Numbered from the stretch's first letter, positions 18,123 through 27,614 are shown. The stretch: DNA of 45,658 nt from Propionibacteriales bacterium (GCA_009377795.1 WHTJ01000029.1:1-45658), one strand, 5' to 3'. The notes: generated from the letters alone by a model not told the origin. Numbers and translations are program-made.

Positions 18123-18354
18123 GGGATCCTCCCCTTAGGTCCTGCTATCCCCATCCCCGACCCACAAAGGCCCGGAACCGTTACATAACCAACGGCCCGG
18201 ACCCCGAGCACATGTTACTCCCCGTAGTCAGTTTCGGGAAGTACATCTTTGGGTAAACTGCAGCGATCAAGAAGGAAGGGACCAAGGTCCCGACCGCAGC
18301 CGGCGCCGCTGCTCGATGTGTGATCAGCCGGGTTCACCGCGTACCCTCACTCCC
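18123..18354. promoter_or_regulatory. divergent whiB / ponA2 promoter region
   Basis: These 232 bp separate two divergent starts. A TAAACT box at 18254-18259 could serve as the -10 of ponA2, leaving about 90 nt of untranslated leader. On the minus strand a TTATGTAA stretch near 18180-18188 could serve whiB. A short inverted repeat, GGGACC..GGTCCC, spans 18278-18291. No operator is recognised with confidence. Confidence 0.35.
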
Positions 18355-20877
18355 ATGCCCAAACGCCCCCGTCGCACGCGCAACAGCGCCGGAGCAGCTC
18401 AGCAGATCGCGGTCATCCTGGGCGTGAGCGTACTCAGCGGAGTGCTGATCGCCGGGCTCGCCCTGCCGTGGGCCGGCCTGCTCAGCGTGAGCTCGCACCA
18501 GGCCGAGGACATGGTCCTCAACGACCTTCCGCTGAAGCTGGACACCGAGCCGGCCTCGGAGCGGACCGTCATCCGGGCCAGCGGAGGCCGGCGGCTGGCG
18601 ACGGTGTACGACCAGAACCGAGTCGAGCTGAAGAGTCTCAAGGCCGTCTCCGACGTGATGGAGGCCGCGATCATCGCGATCGAGGACTCCCGCTTCTACG
18701 AGCACGGCGCCCTCGACATCAAGGGCACCATCCGGGCGCTGGTCGCCAACCAGTCCGAGGGCGACATCGTCCAAGGCGGTTCGTCGATCACCCAGCAGCT
18801 GGTCAAGATGACGTTGATCGAGCAGGCCGAGAACCGCGAGGAGTATCTCGCGGCCATCGACGACACCTACGCCCGCAAGATCAAGGAGCTGCGCTACGCG
18901 CTCGGAGTCGAGGAGGAGAAGACCAAGAAGGAGATCCTGCTCGACTATCTCAACATCGCCTACTTCGGTGACGGGACGTATGGCATCGAGGCCGCCGCCC
19001 AGCACTTCTTCGGCGTACCGGCGCGGGAGCTCAACCTGCGCCAGTCGGCCGCACTCGCCGGGATGGTACAGAACCCCAGCACCTTCGATCCGACGAACAA
19101 CCCGAAGAAGACCCTGCAGCGGCGCGACGTCGTCCTCAACCGGATGAGCGAGCTGGGTGTGATCGAGCCGGCGACGGCCAAGAAGGTGTCCAAGCGGTCG
19201 CTCGGGCTCGACATCCACCGGATCCGGAACGGATGCGTCGGGTCGGCGGCGGAGTTCTTCTGCGACTACGTGATCTCCTGGCTGCGCACCCAGAAGACGC
19301 TCGGCGCGACACCCGACGACCGGATGCGGCTGATCTTGCGCGGGGGGCTCACGATCAACACCACGCTGGACCTCCGCCACCAGCGCGCGGCCCTGCGGGC
19401 GGTCAACGACCACGTGTTCCCGCAGGAACAGGCGATCGGTGCGCTCGCCACGGTCGAGCCCGGCACCGGGAAGGTCACCGCGATCGCTCAGTCCCGGCCG
19501 ATGGGCAACAACCTGGCGGCGGGCGAGTCCTACGTCAACTACCTCACCCCGCCGGAGTACACCATCAGCTCCGGCTTCCAGCCGGGATCGACCTTCAAGG
19601 CCTTCGTACTCGCATCCGCGGTCGAGAAGGGCTTCCGGATGAACGAGGTCATCTACTCCCCGGAATCCCTGTCGATTCCGGTCTCCGACTACCGCAACTG
19701 CGGTGGACCGATCAAGAGCACGGAGACCTGGGACGTCGCCACCTCCACCTCCTCGGGTCCGATGAACATGTACACCGGCACTCAGCAGTCGGTGAACACC
19801 TACTACGCGCAACTGGAGCTCAAGACCGGGATCTGCCACCCATGGCGGCTTGCGCAGCAGATGGGCGTCGATTTCCCGAAGACAGGCCCGACCAACGTGC
19901 GGGGCCAAGTCGCATCTTTCCCCCTCGGCGTCAGCGACGTCTCGCCGGTGGAGATGGCCGAGGCGTACGCGACGTTCGCCGCGCGCGGCCGGCACTGCGA
20001 CGCGGTCCCGGTCGTACGGGTGCTCGACCGCGACGGCAACCCGCTCAAGATCCAGGACGGAAACTGCAGCCAGGTGATCAAGCCGTCGACCGCCGACGCG
20101 GTCAACGACGTCCTGCGCGGCGTCATCGCGCCCGGTGGTTTCGCCGACGACTCGGCCCTCAACCAGCCCGCGGCCGGCAAGACCGGAACCACACAGGAGG
20201 GCAAGGCCGTGTGGTTCATGGGTTACACCCCGAACCTCGTCGGTGCGGCGATGATCGCCGGCGCCGACGGCTCAGGACAGCCGATTCAGCTCGGCGGCCA
20301 GCCCGTCGGCGGGACCACCGCCTACGAGGTCTCCGGTAGCGGGTTCGCCGCGCCGATGTGGGCCGATGCGATGCGAGTGATCGAGCAGTGGCTTCCTGAT
20401 CGTGACTTCACCCGGCCATCCGCCAAGCTCGTGAAGGGTGTGCCCGCTCAGGTGCCGGAGGTCGCTGGCATGACGCCCAAGGAGGCCGAGAAGAGGCTCG
20501 AACGGGCCGGGTTCGTCCCGTTCGTCCAGCGCGACTACATGGTGAACTCCACCTACCCGTACGGCTCGGTGGCCTTCACCTCACCCGCGGGCGTCACCTC
20601 GGCGTACACCGGCGACACGGTCACCGTCTTCATCTCCAACGGCACGCCTCCACCGCCACCGGATCCCGATCCCAAGCCCGGGAACGGGGGCGGCAACGGC
20701 GGCGACGGTGACGGCGGGGGTGGAGATGGTGACGGCGACGGGGGCGACGGGGGCGACGGGGGCGGCGGTGACGGCGACGGGGGCGACGGGGGCGGCGGTG
20801 ACGGCGACGGGCGCGGCGGTGGCGGCGGCAACGGCGGCAACGGCGGTAATGGCGGTAGAGGTGGAGGCGGCGGCTGA
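18355..20877 (+). CDS. ponA2: bifunctional class A penicillin-binding protein with PASTA domain (PonA2-like)
   Basis: This 840-aa protein polymerises and cross-links peptidoglycan. After a basic start and one membrane helix (about residues 15-45) comes a GT51 domain (EDSRFYEHG from residue 110, GGSSITQQLVK from 142). The transpeptidase domain follows with S412-T-F-K415 as nucleophile motif, S479-V-N481 and K609-T-G. A single PASTA domain (about 700-765) precedes a tail of some 70 residues that is almost only Gly and Asp. The ATG at 18355 (MPKRPRRTRN) is preferred to one at 18316, which adds 13 unrelated residues. PASTA plus the whiB4/Get3 neighbourhood match mycobacterial PonA2 (Rv3682), needed under stress and in dormancy. 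Confidence 0.93.
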   Translation: MPKRPRRTRNSAGAAQQIAVILGVSVLSGVLIAGLALPWAGLLSVSSHQAEDMVLNDLPLKLDTEPASERTVIRASGGRRLATVYDQNRVELKSLKAVSDVMEAAIIAIEDSRFYEHGALDIKGTIRALVANQSEGDIVQGGSSITQQLVKMTLIEQAENREEYLAAIDDTYARKIKELRYALGVEEEKTKKEILLDYLNIAYFGDGTYGIEAAAQHFFGVPARELNLRQSAALAGMVQNPSTFDPTNNPKKTLQRRDVVLNRMSELGVIEPATAKKVSKRSLGLDIHRIRNGCVGSAAEFFCDYVISWLRTQKTLGATPDDRMRLILRGGLTINTTLDLRHQRAALRAVNDHVFPQEQAIGALATVEPGTGKVTAIAQSRPMGNNLAAGESYVNYLTPPEYTISSGFQPGSTFKAFVLASAVEKGFRMNEVIYSPESLSIPVSDYRNCGGPIKSTETWDVATSTSSGPMNMYTGTQQSVNTYYAQLELKTGICHPWRLAQQMGVDFPKTGPTNVRGQVASFPLGVSDVSPVEMAEAYATFAARGRHCDAVPVVRVLDRDGNPLKIQDGNCSQVIKPSTADAVNDVLRGVIAPGGFADDSALNQPAAGKTGTTQEGKAVWFMGYTPNLVGAAMIAGADGSGQPIQLGGQPVGGTTAYEVSGSGFAAPMWADAMRVIEQWLPDRDFTRPSAKLVKGVPAQVPEVAGMTPKEAEKRLERAGFVPFVQRDYMVNSTYPYGSVAFTSPAGVTSAYTGDTVTVFISNGTPPPPPDPDPKPGNGGGNGGDGDGGGGDGDGDGGDGGDGGGGDGDGGDGGGGDGDGRGGGGGNGGNGGNGGRGGGGG

Positions 20878-20941
20878 CCGCCCGACCGGGGCACGGCGCC
20901 GGACGAGCTGACCGCGAACCCGGCGTGCCGCCCTCGGGGCG

Positions 20942-21409
20942 TCAGCCGGTCAGCTGACGCCTGACCTCGGCGGCGACCGCGGCGCCGTCGGCGCGCCCCT
21001 TGACCTGCGGTTGCACGACGCCCATCACCGGACCCATCGCCTTCATTCCCGCCCCGGCCGAACCCGTCTGCTCGATTGCCGCGGCCACGATCTCGCCGAT
21101 CTCCTCGGCCGACAGCTGCTCGGGTAGATAATCCGCGATGACGGCGGCCTCGGCGCGCTCCTTCTCGGCCAGCTCCGGGCGGTTGCCCTCGTCGTACGCC
21201 GTGGCCGACTCGCGCCGCTTCTTGGCCTCGGAGACGAGCACGTCCACGACTTGCGGATCGCCCAACTCTCCTGCGGTCTCCCGGTTGGCCTCCTTCTCCT
21301 TGGTCGAGATCGCCGTCAGCACCATCCGAAGCGTGGACGCCCGCACGTCGTCGCGACCCTTCATCGCGGTCGTGAGATCGGCGCGGAGACGCTCCTTGAG
21401 TTCAGCCAT
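20942..21409 (-). CDS. YqeY / GatB-YqeY domain protein
   Basis: This 155-aa protein starts at ATG 21409 (MAELKERLRADLTTAMKGRD). It has the YqeY pattern: an N-terminal helical part with STLRMVLTAI, and a C-terminal GatB-like tail domain with YLPEQLSAEEI, GMKAMGPVMG and VKGRADGAAVAAEVRRQL. YqeY proteins resemble the tRNA-binding tail of the GatB amidotransferase subunit; the function is not settled. It is convergent with ponA2 (64 bp apart) and divergent from the metallophosphoesterase, with only 37 bp between the two starts. Confidence 0.9.
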   Translation of the reverse strand: MAELKERLRADLTTAMKGRDDVRASTLRMVLTAISTKEKEANRETAGELGDPQVVDVLVSEAKKRRESATAYDEGNRPELAEKERAEAAVIADYLPEQLSAEEIGEIVAAAIEQTGSAGAGMKAMGPVMGVVQPQVKGRADGAAVAAEVRRQLTG

Positions 21410-21446
21410 ACGCCAAGTGTGGCAGCAGCTGTGACAGCCTGGTGGG

Positions 21447-22355
21447 ATGCACCTCAGGACCTTGAGCGGAGTCGTCGCCGGGCTCGGAGCGGCCGGACTG
21501 GCGTACAGCGCCGGGTACGAAGTGCGCGCGTTCACGCTGCGCCGGGTCGACGTACCCGTACTGCCTCCCGGATCCCGCCCGCTTACGGTGCTGCACATCT
21601 CCGACCTGCACATGACCCCACGCCAGGGCAAGAAGGAGCGGTGGATACGTGCATTGGCCGGCCTGCAACCCGATCTCGTCGTCAACACCGGCGACAGCCT
21701 GGGGCATCCGGACGCGGTACAGACGGTCGTCGAGGCCCTCGAGCCCCTGCTCGACCGGCCCGGAGTCTTCGTCTTCGGGTCGAACGACTACTTCGCACCG
21801 ATCGTGAAGAACCCCGTCCGGTACCTGCTGCCGGAGGGCCAGGACAAGACCCGGCTGGGCACGCCGATGCCGTGGCGCGACCTACGCGACGAGTTCGGCG
21901 AGCGCGGCTGGACCGACCTGACCAACCGCCGGGACCAGGTGAAGGTCGGCGGCCTGACCTTGGCGTTCGCGGGGGTGGACGATCCGCACCTGGGGTACGA
22001 CGACCTCGACGCGATCCAGAGAGAGGCCGACCCGGACGCCGACCTGCGGATCGGGGTCGCCCACGCGCCGTACCTCCGGGTCCTCGACGCCTTCACCCGC
22101 GACGGATACGAGCTCACCTTCGCGGGGCACACGCACGGCGGGCAGCTGCGCCTTCCGGTTGTGGGCGCGCTCGTAACCAACTGCGATCTGGACACCGGAC
22201 GGGCCAGGGGGCTGCACTCCCACCGGGTCGGCGACCGCAGCGCGTGGCTGCATGTGTCCGCCGGGTTGGGTACGTCGATGTTCGCCCCGGTGCGGTTCTG
22301 TTGCCGGCCGGAGGCGACCCTGTTGACCCTGCTGCCGCGCCTCCGGCCGCACTGA
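21447..22355 (+). CDS. membrane-anchored metallophosphoesterase (calcineurin-like)
   Basis: This 302-aa protein has an N-terminal hydrophobic segment (residues 6-25) that probably anchors it in the membrane. The metal-binding motifs are all present: HISDLHM (D-x-H), NTGDSLG (GD), GSNDYF in place of the usual GNHD, VAHAP and GHTHGG. The gene follows ponA2 in mycobacteria (Rv3683), and this organism keeps the arrangement with yqeY in between. Homologues include YaeI/YkuE-type UDP-2,3-diacylglucosamine pyrophosphatase-like enzymes, but the substrate here is unknown. The ATG is preceded by TGGTGGG. Confidence 0.88.
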   Translation: MHLRTLSGVVAGLGAAGLAYSAGYEVRAFTLRRVDVPVLPPGSRPLTVLHISDLHMTPRQGKKERWIRALAGLQPDLVVNTGDSLGHPDAVQTVVEALEPLLDRPGVFVFGSNDYFAPIVKNPVRYLLPEGQDKTRLGTPMPWRDLRDEFGERGWTDLTNRRDQVKVGGLTLAFAGVDDPHLGYDDLDAIQREADPDADLRIGVAHAPYLRVLDAFTRDGYELTFAGHTHGGQLRLPVVGALVTNCDLDTGRARGLHSHRVGDRSAWLHVSAGLGTSMFAPVRFCCRPEATLLTLLPRLRPH

Positions 22356-22460
22356 CGCCGCCGAATCCCGTACCCGCGGACGGATGGAATCTCGCGTCCT
22401 GGTCAACCCCGACATACCGATTTCACCGGTCCGGCGACCTCCGGTAGACTCGCGGCGCTT

Positions 22461-22534
22461 CGGGCTGTGGCGCAGTTTGGTAGCGCGCGTCGTTCGGGAC
22501 GACGAGGCCGCAGGTTCAAATCCTGTCAGCCCGA
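22461..22534 (+). tRNA. tRNA-Pro(CGG)
   Basis: A 74-nt cloverleaf has acceptor arms CGGGCTG (22461-22467) and CAGCCCG (22527-22533) with discriminator A. The anticodon stem CGTCG/CGACG holds loop TTCGGGA with anticodon CGG, and the T-arm is GGTTCAAATCC. CCA is not encoded. TAGACT at 22445-22450 may be the -10 box. The last 19 nt overlap the 3' end of the convergent SnoaL-like gene. Confidence 0.95.
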
Positions 22535-22914
22535 CTCTGGAGGCCGAGCTGACGAAGCCGCGACGCCGTGTCCTCAATCCCCCAGCCGCTGATGATTTTC
22601 CCATCGCGGAAGGTGAAAAAGTACACCTCGTCCACGCGCTCGAACCGTCGTCCGGTGGGCTCGTGTCCGCGCCACGTACCCTGGTGGGTCCCCGAGCAGA
22701 GGAACCGGCCGACGACGGTCTCGCCCTCGGCGACCAGGTCGACGATCTCCATGTGGACGTCGGGAAATGCGGCCCGGAACGGCCGAATCCATCGCTTCGC
22801 GCCGAGGGCCCGGTCGGGGTCGTAGACCTCGTCCACCACCTCCATCCGGCCGTCGTTCATGACCTCCTCCACGAGGCGGCGTACCGCCACCTTGTTCTGC
22901 TCGCTCGTCGCCAT
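22516..22914 (-). CDS. SnoaL-like / ester cyclase family protein
   Basis: This 132-aa protein starts at ATG 22914 (MATSEQNKVAVRRLVEEVMN). It has the NTF2-like cone fold signature of SnoaL-type polyketide cyclases and related proteins: VRRLVEEVMNDGRMEVVDEVYDP, then FRAAFPDVHMEIVDLVAEGETV, GRFLCSGTHQGTW and VYFFTFRDGKIISGWG. Such proteins bind hydrophobic ligands, but catalysis and substrate cannot be deduced. No polyketide genes are nearby. Its final codons and TGA stop (22516-22518) lie inside the antisense of tRNA-Pro, a 19-nt convergent overlap. The C-terminal residues SRADRI are thus dictated by the tRNA sequence. Confidence 0.85.
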   Translation of the reverse strand: MATSEQNKVAVRRLVEEVMNDGRMEVVDEVYDPDRALGAKRWIRPFRAAFPDVHMEIVDLVAEGETVVGRFLCSGTHQGTWRGHEPTGRRFERVDEVYFFTFRDGKIISGWGIEDTASRLRQLGLQSRADRI

Positions 22915-23029
22915 CGCTCCTCCTCGCGCCCGCCGGCCGACATGGGACCAAGCATGCGCCGCAGGCCCGGCGGTTAGACACAGGGCCCGGCGGTTAGAAG
23001 ACGGCCACCGAATGCGGCACACTGCAGGC

Positions 23030-23737
23030 ATGGCCGGTGACCAGAAGCCGAGCGAGGCGGCGAGCGGTCCGAGCGACACGGTGCCGCCCACCGAGCCGGT
23101 GCCGCCGCCGGAGCCCGTCCCCGGGCCGGAGCCCACGCCTCCGCCCGAGCCCACGCCCGGCCCGGATCCGGTACTGCCGCCCGAACCCACACCGGACCCC
23201 TGGCCGGAACCCACACCGGACCCCCGGCCCGCTCCGCAGCCCACACCGCCTCCGGCGCCCGCCCCTGGACCGCCGCCGGTCCCGCCGTTCGACTCGGCGA
23301 GCTCCGGCGACTCCGAGCGTGTATCGAGCGGCGGTCTCTCCGACCGGCTGCCAGCACTGCCTGGTCCGCTGGGAGCGGCCGCGGTCGGCATCATGGTGGC
23401 GCTGCTCGGGCGGGTCTTGATCCTGGTCGGCGAGGAGGGGTGCGACGCGGCCAGGGGTACCTCGAGCTGCGGCGGCTGGGGCGTCCTCATGCTGTTGGTG
23501 ATCGCCGGCGTCATGCTGTACGTCGGTCTCCGACTGCACCGCATGCTCGACATCCGCGAGGCCGCGGTGGCGAACTTCTTCGGCCTCGCGCTGTTCGTCA
23601 TCGTCGTGCTCGGACTGCTGATCGACGACGTCTTCGACACTGCGATGTGGGCGGTGCTGCCGCTGGTGGCCGCGGTGACGTACGCCGTCGGTGCGTGGAT
23701 CGCGGTCCTGCTCGCGAAGGCGGGCTCCGAGCCCTAG
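23030..23737 (+). CDS. proline-rich membrane protein, function unknown
   Basis: This 235-aa protein starts at ATG 23030 (MAGDQKPSEAAS). Residues 15-85 are a proline/glutamate-rich tract of PEPxP-type repeats (PEPVPGPEPTPPPEPTPGPD), predicted to be extended and disordered. The C-terminal half has four hydrophobic segments, near residues 110-130, 145-165, 180-200 and 205-230. A cysteine pair (EEGCDAARGTSSC) in the loop between the first two may form a disulfide. No known family is recognised. Upstream, CACACT at 23017-23022 lies 7 nt before the ATG and may be the -10 of a leaderless mRNA. A longer in-frame ORF begins at 22859 but would overlap the SnoaL-like gene. Confidence 0.75.
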   Translation: MAGDQKPSEAASGPSDTVPPTEPVPPPEPVPGPEPTPPPEPTPGPDPVLPPEPTPDPWPEPTPDPRPAPQPTPPPAPAPGPPPVPPFDSASSGDSERVSSGGLSDRLPALPGPLGAAAVGIMVALLGRVLILVGEEGCDAARGTSSCGGWGVLMLLVIAGVMLYVGLRLHRMLDIREAAVANFFGLALFVIVVLGLLIDDVFDTAMWAVLPLVAAVTYAVGAWIAVLLAKAGSEP

Positions 23738-23870
23738 CCCTGCGCCCCTTCTTCCGCGCTGAGGTGGGCCCCAGATCCACCACCGTTTCCCGACCCAGTC
23801 ACCGAAACCACAGCGAGGCCGTGTCTCCCAATCCGCTGCCCGCCTGCGCGAAGGGGCGGACATTCGCGCA

Positions 23871-23898
23871 ATCTCGGCGCGATGTGTCGCGCCGAGAT
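23871..23898. terminator. 12-bp perfect hairpin between convergent genes
   Basis: ATCTCGGCGCGA (23871-23882), loop TGTG, then the exact complement (23887-23898). It lies 3 nt from the asd stop (23902) and 133 nt beyond the proline-rich gene, so it can stop both transcripts. There is no U-tract. The stem shares its core with the dispersed 26-bp repeat found at 4671, 9864 and 28104. Confidence 0.75.
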
Positions 23899-23901
23899 CC
23901 C

Positions 23902-24984
23902 TCAGTCGGCCGCGCCGGCCAGCTCCTCCGCGACCAGCTCCGCGATCTGCGCGGTATTCAGCGCCGCGCCCTTGCGGAGATTGTCACCGCAGATGAAAAG
24001 CTCAAGCGTGTTGGGGAAATCGAGCGCCTGCCGAATCCGTCCGATGAACGTCGGATCGGACCCCACGACGTCGGCCGGAGTCGGGAACTCCCCTTCGTCC
24101 GGCTCGTCGATCAGCACGACATTGGGCGCCTCGATCAATGCGCCGTGCGCGTCGTCCACCGTCACGTAGCGCTCGAACGTCGCGTGCACCGCCAGCGAGT
24201 GTGTCGTCACCACGGGCACCCGCACGCAGGTCGCCGAGACCTTGAGATCGGGGATGCCGAGGATCTTGCGCGACTCGTTGCGCACCTTGAGCTCCTCGCT
24301 GCTCCACCCGTCCTCCTTCAGCGAGCCGGCCCACGGTACGACGTTCATGGCCAGCGGCGCGCCGAACGGCGAGTCGTCGCCGAGCTTGTCCGCGATCGCC
24401 CGGCGTACGTCGCCCGCGCCGACGCCGAGACCGCGGTCGCCGGCCACCACCTCGAGCTCGTCGTACAGCCGGTCGACCCCGGCCTGGCCGGCGCCCGAGG
24501 CGGCCTGGTACGACGCCACCACCAGCTCGCGCAGAACCCATCTGCGATGCAGGGCCCCGAGCGCGTCCATCATGGTCAACGTCGTGCAGTTCGGGTTCGC
24601 GATGATGCCCTTCGGCCGGCGCCGCGCCTGGTCGGAGTTGACCTCCGGCACCACCAACGGGACATCCGGATCCATCCGGAACGTACCGGAGTTGTCCACG
24701 ACCACCGCGCCGCGCGCCACCGCGACCGGCGCCCATTCGGCGGAGACCTCGTCGGGAACGTCGAACATCGCGACCTCGACGCCGTCGAACGCCTGCTCGG
24801 TCAGCGCCACTACCTCGACCAGCTCGCCGCGGACCCGCAGCTTCTTGCCCGCCGAGCGCTCCGACGCGATCAGCCGGATCTCGCCCCAGATGTCGTGACG
24901 CTGCGACAGGATCTCCAGCATCACCGTGCCAACGGCGCCGGTGGCGCCCACGACCGCGAGGGTTGGTCTGCGCGAAGTGCTCAT
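23902..24984 (-). CDS. asd: aspartate-semialdehyde dehydrogenase
   Basis: This 360-aa enzyme reduces aspartyl phosphate to aspartate semialdehyde with NADPH, the second step toward lysine, diaminopimelate, threonine and methionine. It has the Rossmann motif GATGAVGT (residues 13-20), the VDNSGTFRM substrate loop and the catalytic Cys133 in NPNCTT. The later motifs [15 protein letters not shown] and [17 protein letters not shown] are also in place. Its ATG overlaps the lysC stop by 4 nt (ATGA, 24981-24984), so the two are translated as an operon. The motifs and length are those of the actinobacterial Asd group. Confidence 0.95.
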   Translation of the reverse strand: MSTSRRPTLAVVGATGAVGTVMLEILSQRHDIWGEIRLIASERSAGKKLRVRGELVEVVALTEQAFDGVEVAMFDVPDEVSAEWAPVAVARGAVVVDNSGTFRMDPDVPLVVPEVNSDQARRRPKGIIANPNCTTLTMMDALGALHRRWVLRELVVASYQAASGAGQAGVDRLYDELEVVAGDRGLGVGAGDVRRAIADKLGDDSPFGAPLAMNVVPWAGSLKEDGWSSEELKVRNESRKILGIPDLKVSATCVRVPVVTTHSLAVHATFERYVTVDDAHGALIEAPNVVLIDEPDEGEFPTPADVVGSDPTFIGRIRQALDFPNTLELFICGDNLRKGAALNTAQIAELVAEELAGAAD

Positions 24985-26243
24985 CGGCCGGTACCTCCGT
25001 ACACCACGGCTTCGATTTCGTCACCAGCCAGGTCGAATGCATCATGGGCCGCCGCCACAGCGTTATCCACCATGCCCTCCTCGACGATCACCGAGATCCG
25101 GATCTCGGAAGTGGAGATCATCTCGATGTTCACTCCGGCGCCTGCGAGCGCGGCGAAGAACTTCGCGCTGATGCCCGGGTGCGACCGCATGCCGGCGCCC
25201 ACCAGCGACACCTTGCCGATGCCGTCGTCGTACAGCAGCTGCTCATAGCCGACCTCGCCCTTGAGCCGGGACAGCGCGGTCATCGCGGTCTGCCCGTCGG
25301 TGCGCGGCAGCGTGAACGAGATGTCGGTACGCCCGGTCGAGGCGGCCGAGATGTTCTGCACGATCATGTCCAGGTTGATCTCGGCCTCGGACAGCGTCTC
25401 GAAGATCCGCGCGGCCTCACCCACCTTGTCGGGTACGCCGACCACCGTCACCTTCGCCTCGCTGCGGTCGTGTGCGACGCCGGAAATGATCGCCTGCTCC
25501 ATCTCGTCCACCTTTGAGTTGATCCACGAACCCTCCCTTGCCGAGAACGACGAGCGCACGTGGATAGGGATGTTGTAGCGCCGGGCGTATTCGACACAGC
25601 GCAGATGCAGGATCTTGGCCCCGCAGGCCGCCAGCTCGAGCATCTCCTCGTACGAGACCTTCGGCAGCTGCCGTGCGGTGGGCACGATGCGCGGATCCGC
25701 GGTGAAGACTCCGTCGACATCGGTGAAGATCTCGCAGACGTCGGCGTTCAGCGCGGCCGCCAGCGCGACCGCCGTGGTGTCGGACCCGCCGCGTCCGAGG
25801 GTCGTGACGTCCTTGCTGTCCTGGGAGACGCCCTGGAAGCCGGCGACGATCGCGATGTACCCCTGTCCGAGCGCCTTCTCGATCCGGCCGGGGGTGACGT
25901 CGATGATCTTCGCCTTGCCGTGGGCGTTGTCGGTGATCACGCCCGCCTGGCTTCCGGTGAACGACCGCGCCTCGTGGCCGGAGTTGGCGATCGCCATCGC
26001 GACCAGCGCCATCGAGATCCGCTCGCCCGCGGTCAGCAGCATGTCGAGCTCGCGGTCCTGGGGGAGCGGGGAGACCTCCTTGGCCAGTTCGATCAGGTCG
26101 TCGGTCGAGTCGCCCATCGCGGAGACCACGACGACCACCTCATGACCGGCCCGCTTGGTAGCGACGATCCGTTGGGCGACCCGCTTGATTCCCGCGGCGT
26201 CGGCTACCGAGGACCCGCCGTACTTCTGCACGACAATGCCCAC
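24981..26243 (-). CDS. lysC: aspartate kinase (alpha subunit; internal start gives beta subunit)
   Basis: This 420-aa enzyme phosphorylates aspartate, the first step of the aspartate pathway. The N-terminal kinase domain shows [12 protein letters not shown] (residues 4-15), [29 protein letters not shown] and [15 protein letters not shown]. Two ACT domains (about 265-415) with [27 protein letters not shown] and STSEIRISV bind lysine and/or threonine for feedback control. The start is GTG 26243 behind a GGAGGAACC site. The upstream gap to DUF5063 (26244-26449) should contain the promoter. An internal ATG at 25502 with a strong ribosome-binding site would yield the separate beta subunit, as in Corynebacterium glutamicum. 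Confidence 0.95.
   Translation of the reverse strand: MGIVVQKYGGSSVADAAGIKRVAQRIVATKRAGHEVVVVVSAMGDSTDDLIELAKEVSPLPQDRELDMLLTAGERISMALVAMAIANSGHEARSFTGSQAGVITDNAHGKAKIIDVTPGRIEKALGQGYIAIVAGFQGVSQDSKDVTTLGRGGSDTTAVALAAALNADVCEIFTDVDGVFTADPRIVPTARQLPKVSYEEMLELAACGAKILHLRCVEYARRYNIPIHVRSSFSAREGSWINSKVDEMEQAIISGVAHDRSEAKVTVVGVPDKVGEAARIFETLSEAEINLDMIVQNISAASTGRTDISFTLPRTDGQTAMTALSRLKGEVGYEQLLYDDGIGKVSLVGAGMRSHPGISAKFFAALAGAGVNIEMISTSEIRISVIVEEGMVDNAVAAAHDAFDLAGDEIEAVVYGGTGR
25500..25515 (-). promoter_or_regulatory. internal ribosome-binding site and start of the LysC beta subunit
   Basis: On the minus strand AAAGGTGG (25515-25508) lies 5 nt before an in-frame ATG (25502-25500, MEQAIISGV). The position equals the known internal start of the regulatory beta subunit of alpha2beta2 aspartokinases. 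The product would cover the two ACT domains (about 173 aa, 24981-25502). Confidence 0.7.
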
Positions 26244-26449
26244 GGTTCCTCCTCGCTATTGCTCGTCGGCTCCGTGGGCCTGCCCGCCTCGATTTGATTG
26301 CGGGATCGCTCACGCAGCTCCTGCCTGATCGGTCGATTTCGGTCGCCGCACCCGTCAGCGCCGGATCACAGTCTAACGACGCGATCGAACGCTGGGCTGC
26401 TGCTGGCTAGATCACAGCTGATCCGTGCAGCGGTCCTCGGCGTCGCGGC

Positions 26450-27019
26450 CTACGTGTTTATCACAACCTCGCCGGTCGCATCCAGCCGGTCGTGTGCGAC
26501 AACCGATTGCAGCGCGCGGAGTACGGCCGACGCCTCGCCGCCCCATGACGACACGTAGCTGAACTGCCACCACCACAGCGCCTCGTCACCCCGGCCGGCC
26601 TTGTGGTGCTTCAGGCCGTGCGCGACCGCCTGGGCGATCCCGGCGAGGTCGTCGGACAAACGGGCGGAGATCAGCTGGGGAGGATCGTTATACGGATCAA
26701 ATACCTCGGTGAAGTCGTTGATATCGGACAGCAGGTCGGCGAGTCGCTCCCGCAGCTCGTCGAGGTCCTCGTCCGGACTGGTGTCCGGCTCCCACTTCTC
26801 GTGCGGCACGAAGTCGCTCTGGACCCCCAGGCGCCCCCCGGCGAGCAGCAGCTGGGAGACCTCCAGCAGCAGAAGGGGTACGGCGCGACCCGGATCCTCG
26901 CTGCGCGCGATCTCGCGCAGCGCGAGGAGGAAGCTCTCGACCTGGTCGGCGATGCCCTGCGCGAGATCCTCGAGATCGCTCGGCAGCTTGCCGTTCGTCC
27001 GTCGTACAGCCTTAGTCAT
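26450..27019 (-). CDS. DUF5063 domain protein
   Basis: This 189-aa acidic, mainly helical protein starts at ATG 27019 ([17 protein letters not shown]) and overlaps the recR stop by 8 nt. Family features are an N-terminal helical bundle ([20 protein letters not shown]), an [26 protein letters not shown] segment and a Trp-rich helix ([19 protein letters not shown]) near the C-terminus. DUF5063 genes sit between recR and lysC throughout actinobacteria, and their role is unknown. Conserved linkage with recR suggests cotranscription but does not prove a repair role. Confidence 0.8.
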   Translation of the reverse strand: MTKAVRRTNGKLPSDLEDLAQGIADQVESFLLALREIARSEDPGRAVPLLLLEVSQLLLAGGRLGVQSDFVPHEKWEPDTSPDEDLDELRERLADLLSDINDFTEVFDPYNDPPQLISARLSDDLAGIAQAVAHGLKHHKAGRGDEALWWWQFSYVSSWGGEASAVLRALQSVVAHDRLDATGEVVINT

Positions 27020-27611
27020 CGACCGCGCGCCTCCCCTCAAAGGCCCGTCCGAGGGTGACCTCGTCGGCGTACTCCAGGTCACCACCTACAGGAAGTCCAC
27101 TAGCTAGCCGCGTAATCCGCAACCCCATGGGCTTGAGCAACCGGGTCAGGTACGTCGCCGTCGCCTCCCCCTCCAGGTTAGGGTCGGTCGCCAGGATGGC
27201 CTCGGTGACCGTGCCGTCGGCGAGCCGTTGCATCAGCTCGCGGATGCGAAGGTCGTCGGGCCCGATGCCCTCGATCGGGCTGATCGCCCCGCCGAGCACG
27301 TGGTAACGCCCGCGGAACTCGCGGGTCCGCTCGACGGCCACGACGTCCTTCGACTCCTCCACGACGCACAACACGGTGGGATCCCGCCCGGGGTCGCGGC
27401 AGATGCGGCATTGGTCGTCCTCGGCGACGTTGCCGCAGGTCTGGCAGAAGCGCACCTTCTGCTTGACCTCGACGAGGACGTCGGCCAGCCGCTTGACGTC
27501 CGCCGGGTCGGCCGCGAGCAGATGGAACGCGATCCGTTGCGCGCTCTTGGGACCGACGCCCGGCAGCCGGCCGAGCTCGTCGATCAAGTCTTGGACGATT
27601 CCCTCGTACAC
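27012..27611 (-). CDS. recR: recombination mediator protein RecR
   Basis: This 199-aa protein acts with RecO/RecF in RecA loading at gaps and breaks. It has the N-terminal helix-hairpin-helix ([20 protein letters not shown]), a zinc finger (C-x2-C...C-x2-C in [17 protein letters not shown]) and a Toprim domain with VVEESKDV and [15 protein letters not shown], then a Walker-like C-terminal end. The start is GTG 27611, 3 nt after the ybaB stop, within the dnaX-ybaB-recR cluster usual in bacteria. Confidence 0.95.
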   Translation of the reverse strand: MYEGIVQDLIDELGRLPGVGPKSAQRIAFHLLAADPADVKRLADVLVEVKQKVRFCQTCGNVAEDDQCRICRDPGRDPTVLCVVEESKDVVAVERTREFRGRYHVLGGAISPIEGIGPDDLRIRELMQRLADGTVTEAILATDPNLEGEATATYLTRLLKPMGLRITRLASGLPVGGDLEYADEVTLGRAFEGRRAVDD

Positions 27612-27614
27612 CGG

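Noticed and set aside
20700-20877. Tandem DNA repeat as a regulatory element
   Set aside because: The GGCGACGGG repeats encode the Gly/Asp tail of PonA2 and need no other explanation.
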